DNA of 64,000 nucleotides. Source: Fratercula arctica. Its lineage: Eukaryota; Chordata; Aves; Charadriiformes; Alcidae. The notes beneath the pieces were generated by a model. The model searched no databases, was not told the origin of the DNA, and saw nothing but the letters and a program-made list of their open reading frames with translations. The stretch is taken from NCBI GenBank assembly GCA_947846985.1, contig CANTUZ010000020.1, positions 4,933,459 through 4,997,458 on the forward strand, given 5' to 3'. Below are positions 33,713 through 46,500 of the stretch, one piece after another. How positions within the stretch are numbered: the stretch's first letter is position 1; each line of letters begins with the position of its first letter. The translations under genes were made by a program, and so were the position numbers.

Positions 33713-35824
33713 GTTCAGGACATACATCTGCTCTGTGTAAAGCCAAGCTGATTTTTTCCAGCTTGGTAATGACCGGGAAGGGACAGATTTTGTGCCCAGG
33801 CTAGTCATTTGTAAGGATCATTTTGGAAAACCCCATTAACCTGATAACGCTGTCACCGCGATGCTCCTGAGCCCAGGTCCTGCCATCTCCCCTTATCGCT
33901 GCCGACGTAGGCAGGGGCACGGCGGGGCGAGCAGAAGGGAGATAAAGGCTGTGCCGCAGCCAAAATGGATCACAACTGGAGAAAGCAGAAATGTCGCTTC
34001 ATTCAGCTGGACAGAGTAGGAAAAAGCACCGCGCTCCACTTGTAGAAATGCGAGCGGTGAAGCACACCAAGCAGAGAAAAAGAGGAAAGCAAGAGTGTAA
34101 TTAGGAGTGACCCAGTCTGTGGGCCGCTGGGGTGCAGCCCGCGGGGAAGGATGGGCTCCCGGCCCCGTGTCCTGCTCACGTTGCAGCTGAACCGGCCACA
34201 GAAGGTCCCAGGACCTCGTCTCCCGGTCGCTGGTACGGAGCGATGCACCCCGGGTCAGGGACACAGCCTCCTTTAATTGCTAGATTTATGAGCTTTTTAG
34301 TCCGAACTGCGATGAACCCAGGGACTTATCTTCTTTGGATTTTCAATCATCATGTTAGCAGGTGATAAGGTGATCTTTGTTGTCGTAGGGTATTTCCCTT
34401 AGAAATCACTACAGATAGATAAGGGAGATGTGCAGCGGTCTGAATTACACTTTAATCTAAAAGTTTGTTGAATAAAAGCCAAAATAGCAACCTCCACCCA
34501 ACTCAAGCCCCGTACCTCACCCACTACAATAGATGTTAACCCCTATGGCCGAAGCCCCAAGTTACAACCAGCAAACCCCAGTCAAATGGGCACAAGGGCT
34601 GAGCGGGGACCCCCACACAATTTTCTCCTGTACTGGTGAGTTTGGGGCAATTCCGTGGGCTTTGCTCTCCTCTCGCGTACACGCCAATGGCTCACTCAAA
34701 CACACGGATAACGGGAATTTGGTGCACACCCCAGCAATCACAAGTTGCCCACAGCAAGGAGAGAAAACATTCTATATATGAAATAAATAAAATACATTAT
34801 TAGATATATTAGTCTTCTATTAGACCATCTCATCCAGGGTTTCCCTACCACGGATCAAACAGATTGTACAAATCAAATGACCCAGGACGCCGCTGGAAGG
34901 TCACGGCAGGGAAGGTTACAGCCTGCACGTGGGGCTGCAGAAATGCCGAGGCATTTATACAAAAAATAAGCAAACTCCCCACCACCACCACCACCACCCC
35001 CCCCTGCAAAAAAAAAAAGCTGGAGCTTTTATTTTCAGGGCAGGAAGCGTCTGTATTTCAGGGCAGTGACTCGATATCCGTTACCGCGCCGGCGGATGCT
35101 GATGGAGCGGGTTTGTCTGCTGGCAGCGACGGGACTGGCTCAGCTGCGGCTCGGCGGCTGGTGTCCCCGCAGGGCTGGGGACCTAACGGGGCCAGGGCAG
35201 CGACAGGGACAGCACTGACAGAGGGGTCCTACTGTTTCCTAGTGTTTCCCGGTGCCACTGCGGCTCTGGCAGCACGGAGGAGCTCTATTCCCAGCTATCT
35301 AGACAATGAGAAATTCCCCAGTGAAGCCGTACAACAGCGGTCACGCAAAACTGGGTCCCCTTTTGGGAAGGGTTGGCCAACTGATGGCCAAAGGGCAGCA
35401 CTGACCCCAAAGAGCATCATCACCCGATGGCCAGGACCAGCCGAGCAGAGTGGGACGTGTGTTCAGGGCCTGTGGCAAGGTCTGGGAGTCATTTCTGCTC
35501 CACAACCAGACCTGTTAGAGGCTGTTCTGAGGAAGTTTCCTGTTTATGCAGAAAAAGTCTGCTCGGGGACAATAAGAAGTGATGCTTTTTGGCAGGGTAA
35601 TCGGCAACAGGAGCAGCCACCGGCGCTGGTACTGAAAAGCCCGGCTCTCAGATAAACACAACTTCGAGTAAGGGGAGTTCAGGCGAGGACACGGCCCCAG
35701 CCAGCGCTGGGATTTGTTGAGCCCCATTAGCTTGCTGGAAAACTACAAGAGCTCAGCTGGGTTTCAGATAAAGGAGGGCAGAGAAGGGGCGGCGGGTGCC
35801 GAGGTGGCCGGTGGGCGCAGGGTG

Positions 35825-35992
35825 GCTGTGAAACCCAGGGGGGGTGCTGTGAAACCCAAGGGGGACTGTGAAACCCGGAGGGGTTGCTGTGAAACCCGGG
35901 GGGGGTGCTGTGAAACCCAAGGGGGACTGTGAAACCCGGAGGGGGTGCTGTGAAACCCGGGGGGGGGGGGCTGTGAAACCCGGGGGGGGGGC
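35825..35992. repeat. About 20-bp minisatellite (gctgtgaaaccc + G run), 9 copies
   Basis: Units share ctgtgaaaccc followed by cgggggg, caaggggg or cggagggg. A three-unit block (caaggggga / cggagggg / cgggggg) occurs twice in succession, a small higher-order repeat. Confidence 0.88.
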
Positions 35993-38713
35993 TGGGGCAG
36001 AAGGACCAGCCCAGAGCTTTTTGCAGCTCCCCAGAGACAGGAGGAACTGGCTGCCCGATCTACTGAAGATCAGTAAGAAAGAACACCACAATCCACCGTT
36101 CAAAGCACTCGGTGTACTGAAATGTGATCCTGTTTCAATGCAAGTCTCTCCCAGAGCTAATACATATATTAAAAAAAAAAAGAAAAAGACACCGCGGGCA
36201 ATTGCCAGTCCATTCTCAAGATTGCTGACAGCAATTCTCCAAGGCAGGTCAAATTTACAACGTATTTTGGAAAGGAAGGTGGTTGTAAACCCAGTTATTT
36301 TATACGTGTTTGCTTTATTTCTAAAAGATTCCCTTTGCACCACCATCCACAGTGGTGACAGCGATTTCAAGGCCAGGTTCAGCAAACGCGCTTTGACATC
36401 AGCAGGTCTTCTCCTGTGCTGAGGTCTAAGCACACCCCTTAAATACACTACGGAATTGGCATCGCAATTGGATTTCAATGTCAGACACAGGACAGCAGTA
36501 ATCCTCACCACGTGAGACCAGGTGGGCAGTTCACTGAATTCCCTGACCCTGAAGAACAACAGTCAGCCTTGGGAAACCCCCCCCTGGTGCCAGGGCAGCA
36601 GTAGCCAGCTGAGGCCACAAACTCTCCCCTCCGCGGGCTGGAATGCCCCCAGGCACGGCCGCAGCTCCTCCGGGAGGGAGCAGGGACGAACACCACAACC
36701 CGCCGTGCTGCAACAGGAGCTGGTGGGTGTCTGTCCCCTGCCGAGCCGGGGCAACACAGGGATTCACGCAAGTGCCTCCCTGAGACCTCCTGAAGCAGCT
36801 CTGCGTGTCGCAGCTGCGGCTCCGACAGCGGTTCCTGCGGGAGATGGCAGCGGCTGACGGGTACGCGCTCTCGTAACGCGGGACAAGCCCTGCCGTGGGC
36901 TCAGCCCGCAGCAGGACCCTGCAAAGCTGCCGGCTCCCCGACCTGCTCACCACGGGGACACTTCTCTTGCCTCACGTCCCCCGGGACGCCGTTTGCCCCA
37001 CGCAGCCACCGAAGCTCACCCACCACCGCTGGCCATTCCCATCAAAGGCGCCATTCCACGGGGATGGTTGGATCATTGGGCTCGACCTCCCGGCTGAGGC
37101 TTTACCTCGGTCCTCCAGGCACAGCGAGATCCATCAAGCGTCGTTTCACAGATGGAAGCGCTCAGCATCGTCTGCACAGGCAGCACAGGCAACACGCATC
37201 TGGGGAAAGAACCTCTGCAGCTATGTAATCTGTAGAGGTTCGCTGCAGAGCTCAGGGAGCTGCAGGAGTGCGAGCAAGAGCAGGATTCAACCCCTCAGAC
37301 ATTTCCTCTGCAGCAGCATCGAAGACCATCTGCTTGGAGGACCTGAGAGCCGAATTCAGCTACTGCAATGTGTTTGGACTCAGAGGTGATGCCTGTTCAT
37401 GGGAATGAAACGCTGGGGGAGATGCATAACCTCCTTTTCACCTCAAGTTATTTGCTGGATCCTTGTGTTATTAGCCAGGACCCCTGCACAACCCAAAATG
37501 GCATTTTGGAGCCAGCCTGCCATCCCACCAGCATGGTCCGGGGTTTGGCAGGCCCGCCGGCTGCAGCAGGATGCCCGCGGGAGGTGCTGGTCCAGCCTGG
37601 GCTCAGCCCATGGATGCCATCTGCCGTTCAGAGCACTGGGAGGAGAACGGGAGCCCGGCCAGCACCGCTCAGCCCAAACAAGCCCAGCGCTGCTTAAAAA
37701 CAAACAACCCGACACACACAGAGTCTGGTTCACCTCCCTGCTCCCCAGCCTTGGCTCCCGGTCACATCTCCATCACCTGCAGGGCAGGCACAGCCCTCGT
37801 GTTTCAAACAAAAGCACATTATTCTCCTGCAGCCTCCTATTTCCCACAGCGGTAGGAGCCACACAGAGAACGGCAGGATTTCAAGGTGCAGTTGTGAGAA
37901 CCATCAGTGGCGAGACTTAATCCTCCAGCTGGTGCCTGCCAGCGTGCTGGAACTAGTGAATGCCACCATCGAGCCCGTAGACGTAATGGGAAAGTTTGGG
38001 AGGATTTCCCCTGCTCCTGGAGGGAATCTAAACCCACTAGAAGGGATTTCCCACGAGCCGAGAGGAGCCAGGGAAGGACTGCCGGTTCTCAGAGGCTGGG
38101 CGGCTGGCAAGAAGGTAGCTGTTGCTGGAGTCCCACAGCATCTCCTTCCAGTCTTTGATGAGCCTGGAAGCGACCTTAAATAACCTGGTGCTGCCCAACA
38201 GCTCTCTGCTGATTGCTGCGCACCCGTCATCCCCATGAGAGAGATGCCCTTGGTCCAGAGAGCCATGGATGAGCCCCCAGAGAAGTCCAGCAACAGCAGG
38301 GAAGGCCAGGAGGGGCTGGGGGGGGTGTGTCAGGAATGGCATTGACCAAGCCATTTTTGGGGTGCAATGCAAGTGCTGGGGACGGGACGCATTCTTACCT
38401 CCGAGTCCCTGCAACCAAGTTGCTTTTTCTTAGGGTCATTCACACAGCATACGTGGGCATCCGGGGTGGACGCCCAAATAGCCCGTCCAGGGCAGGAGGG
38501 TGTAACATATTCCATATTTTGAATTGTGGGTTGATTTTCCCTGGCCTCCGCAGCAATCTCATTGAAGCTCTTATTCCATGATTAATTAGCAGAGCTCCTC
38601 CAGGCCCACCTTGGGCTGCTCTGCCACCCTGCAGAACAGCTCAAAAGCATGCTTCAAAGTTTGAAACCTGTTCTTGAAATAATTAAAGAAGATTAGTTTG
38701 AAAACACAGCACG

Positions 38714-39456
38714 GGGGTAGGGCCCAGAAGGCCCTAACCAGTACAGGTTATGGGTGGACCTGCTGGAAAGCAGCTCTCAAGAAAAGGATCTGGGGGTCTT
38801 GGTAGACAGTAAATTATCCATGAGCCAGCAATGTGCCCTTGTTGCCAAGAAGGCCAACGGAATTCTGGGCTGCATAGGGAAGAGTGTGGCCAGCAGGTCA
38901 AGGGAGGTCATTCTCCCCCCTCTACTCTGCCCTGGTGAGGCCACAACTGGAATAATGTGTCCAGCTCTGGGCTCCCCAGTTCAAGGGAGACAGGGAACTG
39001 CTGGAGAGAGTCCAGCGTAGGGCAACAAAGATGATGGAGGGATTGGAGCATCTCCCTTACGAGGAAAGGCTGAGAGAGCTGGGTCTTTAGCCTGGAGAAG
39101 AGAAGGTCGAGGGGAGACCTTATTAATGTAGACAAGTATCTAAAGGGTGGGTTTAAGGAGGATGGAGCCAGAGTCTTTTCAGTGGTTCCCAGGAGCAGGA
39201 CGAGGGGTAACGGGCACAAGCTGGAACACAGGAAATTCCGATCAAATGTGAGGAAAAACTTCTTTACGGCGAGGGTGACAGAGCCCTGGAACAGGTGCCC
39301 AGGGAGGGTGTGGAGTCCCTTCTCTGGAGACTTTCAAGACCCGCCTGGATGCAGCCCTGAGTGATGTGCTCTGGGCAATCCTGCTGTAGCGGGGGAGTGG
39401 GACTGGGTGATCTCTAGAGGTCCCTTCCAAATCTGAAAAATTCCATGATCCATCAG
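38714..39456 (+). mobile_element. CR1 LINE, longer 3' fragment with the ORF2 C-terminus
   Basis: About 740 bp. The first part still reads as the C-terminal end of CR1 ORF2 (EKDLGVLVDSKLSMSQQC, then ALVAKKANGILGCIGKS), after which frameshifts occur. Recognisable remnants continue in other frames (RTRGNGHKLEHRKFR, FFTARVTEPWNR), then the 3'UTR and an imperfect terminus 'aaaattccatgatccat'. It is a dead copy. Confidence 0.95.
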
Positions 39457-41782
39457 GGACCAGGCTGAACTCCAGCCACCAAAAGCCAAACCAGAGGGGC
39501 TGTACGGAGGAGGTGGGCTCCCACGAGCAGAGGCCAGCACAGGCACAGATCAGTCCTACCCTCTAATCCTAGCCTGTGCCACTGACCACGTAATCATGGA
39601 TACGGCTCTTCTCACCTTCCTGCTGCCTGGTTACCTCTCCGTGTTTGCCAAGCCGTTTATGATCCGCTCGTAAAACAGCATTATTACTAGGGAAAGTGCG
39701 TCAGTTCTTCAGGTACAGAGGTCTCCGAGTGGGTGTTATCTGGAAGCACGGCGCAGTGGAGGCGTGCTGGAAGCGTCTGAAGTCTCGGCAGCCACCTTTC
39801 CCAGCAGATGCCGGGGAGACGGCAGCAGACAGAGCGGGGGTGGCTGCAGAGCACGCCGCAGGTCACAGCGAGAGCTCACGGCTGCTCACGAAGGCCCCAG
39901 CCCCTGAGATAGGGATAGACATGGAAACAAACTCCTGGGAGAGCTGCTCAGGGTGGGAACTACGCCTGGGAAAGTTCAAATGAGATCTAGGTGTAAAGCT
40001 TTTGTGAAATCTTGGCTCTGCATAGCACCACCATGGAGAAAAGCACCCCCAGCCAAGAGCACCCAGCACCGCAGAGCGACCTGCCACCAGCTGGGGACAT
40101 GGCAGCGCTGGGGACACACCAGGGATCCTCTTTGGTGACAAGAGCTTGGGTTTCACTACAAAGGCAGCTGACCCAGACCTGCTTCTCTCTGTGCTGCGAC
40201 TCAGAGAGCTCCTTTCTCTCCCTCTCTACATGCGCGGCACATCCCCAGCTTTCATTACTGACCGTCTCCCCCCAGCCTTGTCTCCAGTCCCTGACATCCC
40301 TTCATTAAGTGCTAGAGTGGGTTTATTCCCATGACGCTGCTTTGTCTGTCGCTCTCTTCAGCCTTTCTGGAGGGAGAAAGCAAAGGATCAGCCCCCAGCC
40401 GTGCTGCAGCCAGACAAAGGGAGCGGATTCCTCCTCCCCTCGCTCCAGCTTAACAAAGCCAGCACCGAACCCTGAGCCTCCACCAGCGCGGCCTCGCCAT
40501 GACGAAGAGGGCTCAGGGCTAACGAGAAAGAGAGAGCAGAGGAGCACCAGGCTGTGCCGTGTGTGGGAAAGGCTCCTTAAGGACAAAGGAAAATGCTTCA
40601 TTAATAGCTGGAGACTCTCGGCTGCGCAGGGGCGGCTGAAATGGAGATTTGCTGTGTCGGGGAGACAAGGGGTTTGTTCTAGAAGAGGAGAAGGCTCCCT
40701 CTCTCTCTCCCCCTCCCTCCAAGCCTCCTCCATCCTCCTCCAATTTTTACACTTCACAGGGATGTTTCATGAGCCTTCTGGGGTCACGAGGCAGCACTGC
40801 CCCCCCCCCCTCCCCAGGCTGCACACAGAGAGGGGTGCTCTTAGTACCTTCCCTCAGCCCTGCTAGACCCAGCAGACCGTTAAGCATCCAGGGATGCTGT
40901 TAGAGAGAAATGCCTGGTCCCGGTGCCCCGCTCACCGTTCCCTGCAGCCTCACCCCCCCGCAGATCTCACCCCAGAGCCCCCCCTGACTGCACCACGACA
41001 AGATTCTCTCGGTTGGGCTCCGTGCTCCCCCCCGAGGGGGCTGGACCACAACCCAGCATTGCTGGGGGCAGCTCCTCCACCCCGGCCGCAGCTTCATTTC
41101 TGCATCAGGGGTAGAGCTCCTTTCTGCAATTAGACAGTTTCATTTAAACAACCTTCCAAAACACGGCACCTAAACGAACAAAGCGTCAGGATCACAGATG
41201 GGAACGTGGCAGGGGATGGGGACAGACGCTGTTGTGCCTATGTAGGCAGCCAGGGACAAGCAGGTGGGATGTAAATAATTAGGGAGCAGGTTGTTAGCTG
41301 CGGAGTCGGTGCCTTTCCCCTTTCATCTGAGCTATGCGGCACTTTGAGATCAGAGAGAGGGGACTGGGAGCCCACAGGGCTGCACTTCAAAAAGGAGCCA
41401 CTCACTTCACCGCTTCCTAGCAAATACCGACAGAGAGGAGCGGGCCCCGCCGCCCAGGGAAGGGGGACGCAGGCGATGAGGCCGGTCCTTGCCCTCCGGC
41501 TCGCCCCTATGTCCTGGTGTCAGCGACACAGGATTAATTTCTCTTTCAGTAAGGTCTCTTCCAATGCTTGGGAAAATGCACTTCTAGAAGACTCTAGCGG
41601 CTGAAGTTGTGAAAATATTTACTTTACAGCCAGCTCTGGTGCGCGGGTTTCAAGGTCTCAGCGCTTTCGAGCTCTCCAGGTGCAGGGACAAGGAGGAGCG
41701 AGACCCGGGCACTTGACCCAAGCTGCCAACAGGGTTATTTCATACCATGAACGTCACATTCGATAGAAATTAGAGAGTTTGA

Positions 41783-41833
41783 TGAGGAGTTCTCTCTCTC
41801 TCCCTCCATGGTTGTGATTCTGAGAACTCCTCA
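41783..41833. other. Perfect 12-bp inverted repeat with 27-nt loop
   Basis: TGAGGAGTTCTC (41783-41794) is the exact reverse complement of GAGAACTCCTCA (41822-41833). The stem does not extend further. It is too short for a microRNA precursor as seen; it may be a chance hairpin or part of an old element. Confidence 0.6.
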
Positions 41834-42099
41834 CCCTGGTGCCGGAGCCCTGAGCCCTTCCCTTCCTCCCGAAGCCGCAGCGCTGGCAGTGTCCCACATT
41901 GGCTGTCGCTGCTGGGAATGCATGGCTTCCGATGAGAGAATGGGCTGGGAATAGTCCTTGGGTATTTTATATTGGCATCGGGATCAATACCGGTTGTTTA
42001 GTGTTACAAATGCTAATTATCTAGTCTTGTTCTATTAACTCTATTATATTTCAGCCCTCGGGTTTACTTGTTTTTTCCCCCGATTCCCCTTTGCCGGGT

Positions 42100-42310
42100 G
42101 GGGAAGGGGAATGCCCGGGCCCTGGCCGCCCCCCCGGGCCGCCCCTGCCGTTGCCGCCGCCGCCGCACGGTGTCCTCGGTGCTCCGCGGCGGCGGCTCCG
42201 GCACCGGCGGAGCCCCGCAGCCCCCCAAGCCCGCAGCCTCACGGAGGGGCTGCCACCGGGGACTCCCCCCGCGCCCCCCCCGGCCAGGGACCGCTTTAAA
42301 CGAGGGGTCG
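42100..42310. promoter_or_regulatory. Orphan CpG island downstream of KLHDC8A
   Basis: Dense CpG with gccgccgccgccgcacgg and gctccgcggcggcggctccg clusters. It is about 1.1 kb past the KLHDC8A stop and about 12 kb from the NUAK2 start, so it is no known promoter of either. A consensus donor on + (CTGG|GTGAGA at 42523/42524) follows, which would suit the first exon of a + strand transcript; this is untested. Confidence 0.4.
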
Positions 42311-42383
42311 CACAGCCCACCGGCCCCTCTCTGAGGCTGGGTCCCACAGCCGGCTCCTCCGAGGGCTCTTCTGAAGAAAAGCT

Positions 42384-42389
42384 TTTAAT
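42384..42389 (-). terminator. KLHDC8A: Candidate KLHDC8A poly(A) signal (ATTAAA)
   Basis: The first minus-strand poly(A)-type hexamer I see after the KLHDC8A stop, about 1.0 kb downstream. No AATAAA was found in between. Confidence 0.3.
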
Positions 42390-43397
42390 GGTGTAACTGC
42401 TACAAGCGAGAATTGAACCCCACGGCTCCGACAGCCCCCCCGCAAACTGCCCGGGAGAAGAACAAAACCAAAGAGATGGCGATGGCCGGGGTCTTTGATC
42501 ACAAAGCCACCCCCCGGCCCTGGGTGAGACCACTCCAGGACTCAGTTTTGCTCCTTTCTCCCAGGGCTAAACAGAAGACCCCAAATCCTTAGAGGAGCTA
42601 AAAACCAGGTTGGAGCATTTAGATTGATGCCATCTCTGCATGAAACCCGGCAAAGGCAGTATCTGTACTAGTTCTGTGCCAAAAGTAAGGTCTTCCCTCC
42701 AACCAAAACAGTGCCTTGGGCATTCATCCCTCCTAGGAGCGTCGGCAGCCCCTCGTCTCCAGCTTCTGCCAAAGCGACAGTCAAATGCTACAGGTTTGCA
42801 GGAAAAGCCTTGCTATGAAGGCAGAAGAACGATCCCCCAAATCTGGCTGCAGGTTAGGAGTTTCCCTTGCTGCAAGCCAAGGGGATCTGTGCAGGGAAGC
42901 ACGTGTAGATCCCAAGATGCTGGAAGAGGGCACCACCATAACAGTTGCCCCTGAACCACCACTGACCTGTCTGGACACTCCTAACACCTCTGAACCTGTT
43001 GCCTTTGGTAGTGGGTCAGGATGGCCACAGGGAGACACTTGCCCATGCCCTGGTTGCCAGAGTCCTTCCTGGTGGCAGGAGATAGAGCACAGCAGCGCTG
43101 CGAGCAGTTCCTTCACCTGGGTTTCCCTGTAGAGCTCTTAAGATGGCTGGAGGGGACCCCTGGCTAAAGTGCTCCTTTCCTTCGTGGGACGGGAACGGCA
43201 GCGCCTGGGAGGGAAAGGAACAGCAGCCCTGGCTGCAGGCTCCTGCCGCCCACGGCTCCAGAGCAAGGCTGGGTTTGGCTACCAGCGGGCAAAGCTGAGC
43301 TGCTCACCCAGCCCCAGCACTGCCGGGGCTGCCCAGCTCCACCACCACCGCTGCTGGGGGCAGCGAGGGGCAGGGTCCTCCGCCGGGCAGGAGCCAG

Positions 43398-43591
43398 CTA
43401 GGAATCGGAGAGGCACAGGGCCTCCACGGCGTCGCTCAGGCCCTGGCTCACCCCGCCGACGGCCAGCAGGCAGTTCCGCACCACGATGCTGGAGCAGGCG
43501 CAGCGTGGGGTGGGCATGGGGGGCAGGCTCTCCCACTTGTTCTTCTCGGGGTGGAAAGCCTCCGCAGACTCCAGGACAGTCGGCTGGTTTC
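43398..43591 (-). CDS. KLHDC8A: KLHDC8A coding exon 5
   Basis: 194 nt from acceptor TTCCAG to TAG (43398-43400). It encodes the last kelch repeat, NQPTVLESAEAFHPEKNKWE to VEALCLSDS. Confidence 0.97.
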
Positions 43592-46500
43592 CTGGAAGCA
43601 CAAAACAAGGCATTGGGTCATCTGGGAAGCGCTGGCAAGCATCCCTTGTGTGCTCGGGGACAGTGTCTGCACTCTGGACCCCATCCTGGTATGGAGTCTG
43701 TTCTCCCTGCTCCCTCAGGCCAGCCAGGGCCAGGATCTCTCCCCTCTGTAATGACAACACAACTCATATATGCTTTTAAAGTGTTACCGCCATCCTCAGT
43801 GCCTCACCTAGTCCCCCAGCCACGATGACTCTGCCTTTCAGGTAGCCAGCCACAAAGTCTGCTCGCCTTTTCTTCAGGTAGAAGGAGCGCTCCATCTTCA
43901 TCCAGCCACCTGGGAAGGACAGGACAGACCAGGCATTGCAGGAGCATCCGCTCCTGGGAAACCATCTGCCTCTCCGACCTCCTGCTTGCTTGTGGAAGTG
44001 CAGTCTTGCTGCTGCACCTTGGGGTGATAAAACCCCATGACACAGGGGTCAGCTCCCTCACCACTGCGTCAGGAGGGAGCTGAAAACCATGTTTTTTTCC
44101 CCCCTGCTCCCTTGACTTGTTCATCTTGACTGCAGCCCTTCCTCTAGGCTGGGCTCAAGGCACCAGCGGTCCCAGGACTCAGCAGATGAGAGCTCTGCGC
44201 TCTGCAAGGACAGCAAAGCCCCAAAGCACAGCCACCCACCCAGCTCCTCCAGGAAGGACAGAGCTGGGACAGCCCCCACCTTGTTCTATGTCAAACATGT
44301 CCACGGTCCTCATGAACTTGGGCTGCCGGTAGAGCCGTCCCTGCCGCAGGCCCCCGAGACTGAAGAGTTTGTCTTCCGTGGGCACGAAGCTGGAGAAGGC
44401 CCTTTTGTTGGGGATGCTGGGAAACTTGGTCCACAATCTGGTCTCTGTATCAAAGACCTCGAAGGCATTGATAGCGTACTTGGACTGCCTTCCACCTGGG
44501 GCAGGGGAGATGGAAAGAAAAGGGTCAGCTTGGCTCATAGCACCAAGCCAAGGACAGCAGGAACCAGAGGAGCCTCCTGGGGCTGGCTGAGATTGAGCTG
44601 CCAGCTGATATGATGTCCCCAGGTCTCAAGTCACCTACAAGAGGGCCCGCTGGGCCAGGTAACTTCTCACCCTTGAGCTCCCTCTCCTTTAACTGCAGGT
44701 TCATGGCACGAAAGCACTTCATTTTTCAGTGCATCACACCCTCCGCTTCCCTCCGCGCCGGCAGCAGCGGGATCGCTGGCACAGGAAGGCGTTTAGTATG
44801 CACCCGGTTTAATCAAGACAAATTCACAGCAGAGCAGGGATCGGCGCTCAGGGAGCCTTTGCAATTCAGATGAGTTCAGCGCCAGCGCAAGCCAGCGAGC
44901 CCCAGTCTCGCCGCCGAGCTCCTGATGGAGCAGGAGAGCCAGAGCAGCTGCTGCTACCACCGCCAAAGATGCGTATTATTCTACCAGCCATCAGATGCAG
45001 ATGAATACAACTATTCTCAGCTCAGATGCTCGGCGTGCCTTTGAAGGCAGAGCCTGTGCTCGCTCCTGGGCCCACAGACTGTTCACCAGCAGCAAGTGAG
45101 CTGCAAAATAGATCAAAGAGCCTTTTCTGGTAACCCTCAAAGAGAGCCAGGGCTGTCTGGTGGTTTGAGCAAACTCCTGCGTTTTGATCCTGACACGCCA
45201 TTTGGCCACAAGCCGGATTTCTCTGCCTCAGTTTCCCTTTCTGTAACACAAGGCTAATGAAAACTGTCCCCTGCAAAAGGCTTGGTCCAGCATTTCCCAG
45301 CTACAGCAGGTCTTTCCTCTGCCAAAGGCAGACCCTTTGTGAAACTGCGCGGTACTTTGCTGATAATAAAATGCATAGAAGTGTTTTTACTCACTAGTTG
45401 AATCCAAGGGCTTTTGTCACAGTTGTAAGAATGCAAATTGAGCAAAGACCAGCTGTACCCTCAGCTGCCAGCAGCTGGGGATGGGCCTGGGAGAGGGGAG
45501 GTTTCCCAGTGCCCAGAGCACAGGAGCTGCTGCCCAGTGGTGCCAAGGAGGAGGAGGAGGAGGAGGAGGAGGAGGGACTGCTTCTTACCCAGCACGTAGA
45601 TCTTGGTGCCTCGCAGGAAGGACGTGGCAGCGTACCTGGGTGTGGGCATGGCCGCCAGTGACACCCAAATGTCCTTGAGCATGTCATAGTGTTGCAGGTA
45701 GTTGTGCGGCCGCAGGTCAGATCCCATCCCACCAGCAGCATAGACTCTGTAGTCTGGATAGGGCCAAGAAGCAAGACAACCCCACAAAATTATTACAGGA
45801 AAGCCACAGAAAAACCCACCCTGCAACAACACACGTGCCACCATATGTGTTCATTCCTACCCGAGTCCCCGTGTACATCCCGAGCTCCCATCCCCGGGGC
45901 AGAGGGAACGCACTGACCTCCCGGTGCCCGCAGCAATGCCGATGCTCTTCCCCCAGCCCTGCTCCCACCTTGGCTAAGCTCCTGCTTCGCCCCACTGAGA
46001 TCTGGCACAGGATGCGACCATCCCAGTCTCTACAACCCATACCGGAGGGCTCAGAGCCAAAACAAATCACTGAGGCTACTTATTCCTCACCAAATCCATA
46101 CCAGCTATATCCATCTCCGGCTAGTGGCAGACCTGGCTCTCCAAGACCTGCCCAGCACCCACATTATCTCCTTCAACCAGCGCTTCACTCCACAGACGAG
46201 GTTCAGCAGAGCAGCCAGAGCAGCCTGGCCCTTGTGGGCAGCCTCAGGAGGCAGCAGACAAAGCAGAGACCAGCCTCCACGCTGCGAGGATTCGGGCAGC
46301 TATTTCTGTTCCTGGCCTCTTGCACCAAATCGACCCTGCCGTATCAGTCAGGCAAGCTTATACTCCGAGAGAAAAAAAAAAAATCATCTCCAAGATGGTA
46401 AACATTATTTTTTTAAACGTTCCTTGACGGTAGCTTTTAAACCCACTTAAGCAAACAAACCAAGCAACTTTCAAAGAAGCTGCCTGGAGATTAGATCCGT

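Larger units (their letters stand above)
30680..42380. other. NUAK2-KLHDC8A intergenic region
   Basis: About 12 kb without a supported coding exon. It contains a (ATCC)n array, a 20-bp minisatellite, a long CR1 fragment, a possible conserved block at 31960-32115, an inverted repeat and a CpG island near its right edge (all listed). The rest (for example 34.4-35.7 kb, 36.3-38.6 kb and 39.5-41.7 kb) shows nothing I can name. Confidence 0.6.
44496..45588 (-). other. KLHDC8A: KLHDC8A intron 2
   Basis: A 1.1-kb intron containing a MIR-like relic (45205-45275) and a (TCC)9 tract beginning about 12 nt after the donor. Confidence 0.8.

Noticed and set aside
33248..33804. Open frames with HPSI- or DGWM-repeated peptides
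   Set aside because: Translation of the (ATCC)n microsatellite; open in all frames on both strands.
38754..39364. Open frames resembling reverse-transcriptase C-terminus
   Set aside because: These belong to a dead, frameshifted CR1 copy, not a host gene.
42068..42396. Pro/Arg-rich open frames in the orphan CpG island
   Set aside because: GC-rich composition alone keeps them open; no recognised domain.
42385..42440. tRNA-like T-arm sequence (gagaattgaacccc)
   Set aside because: No matching acceptor, D or anticodon stems on either strand.
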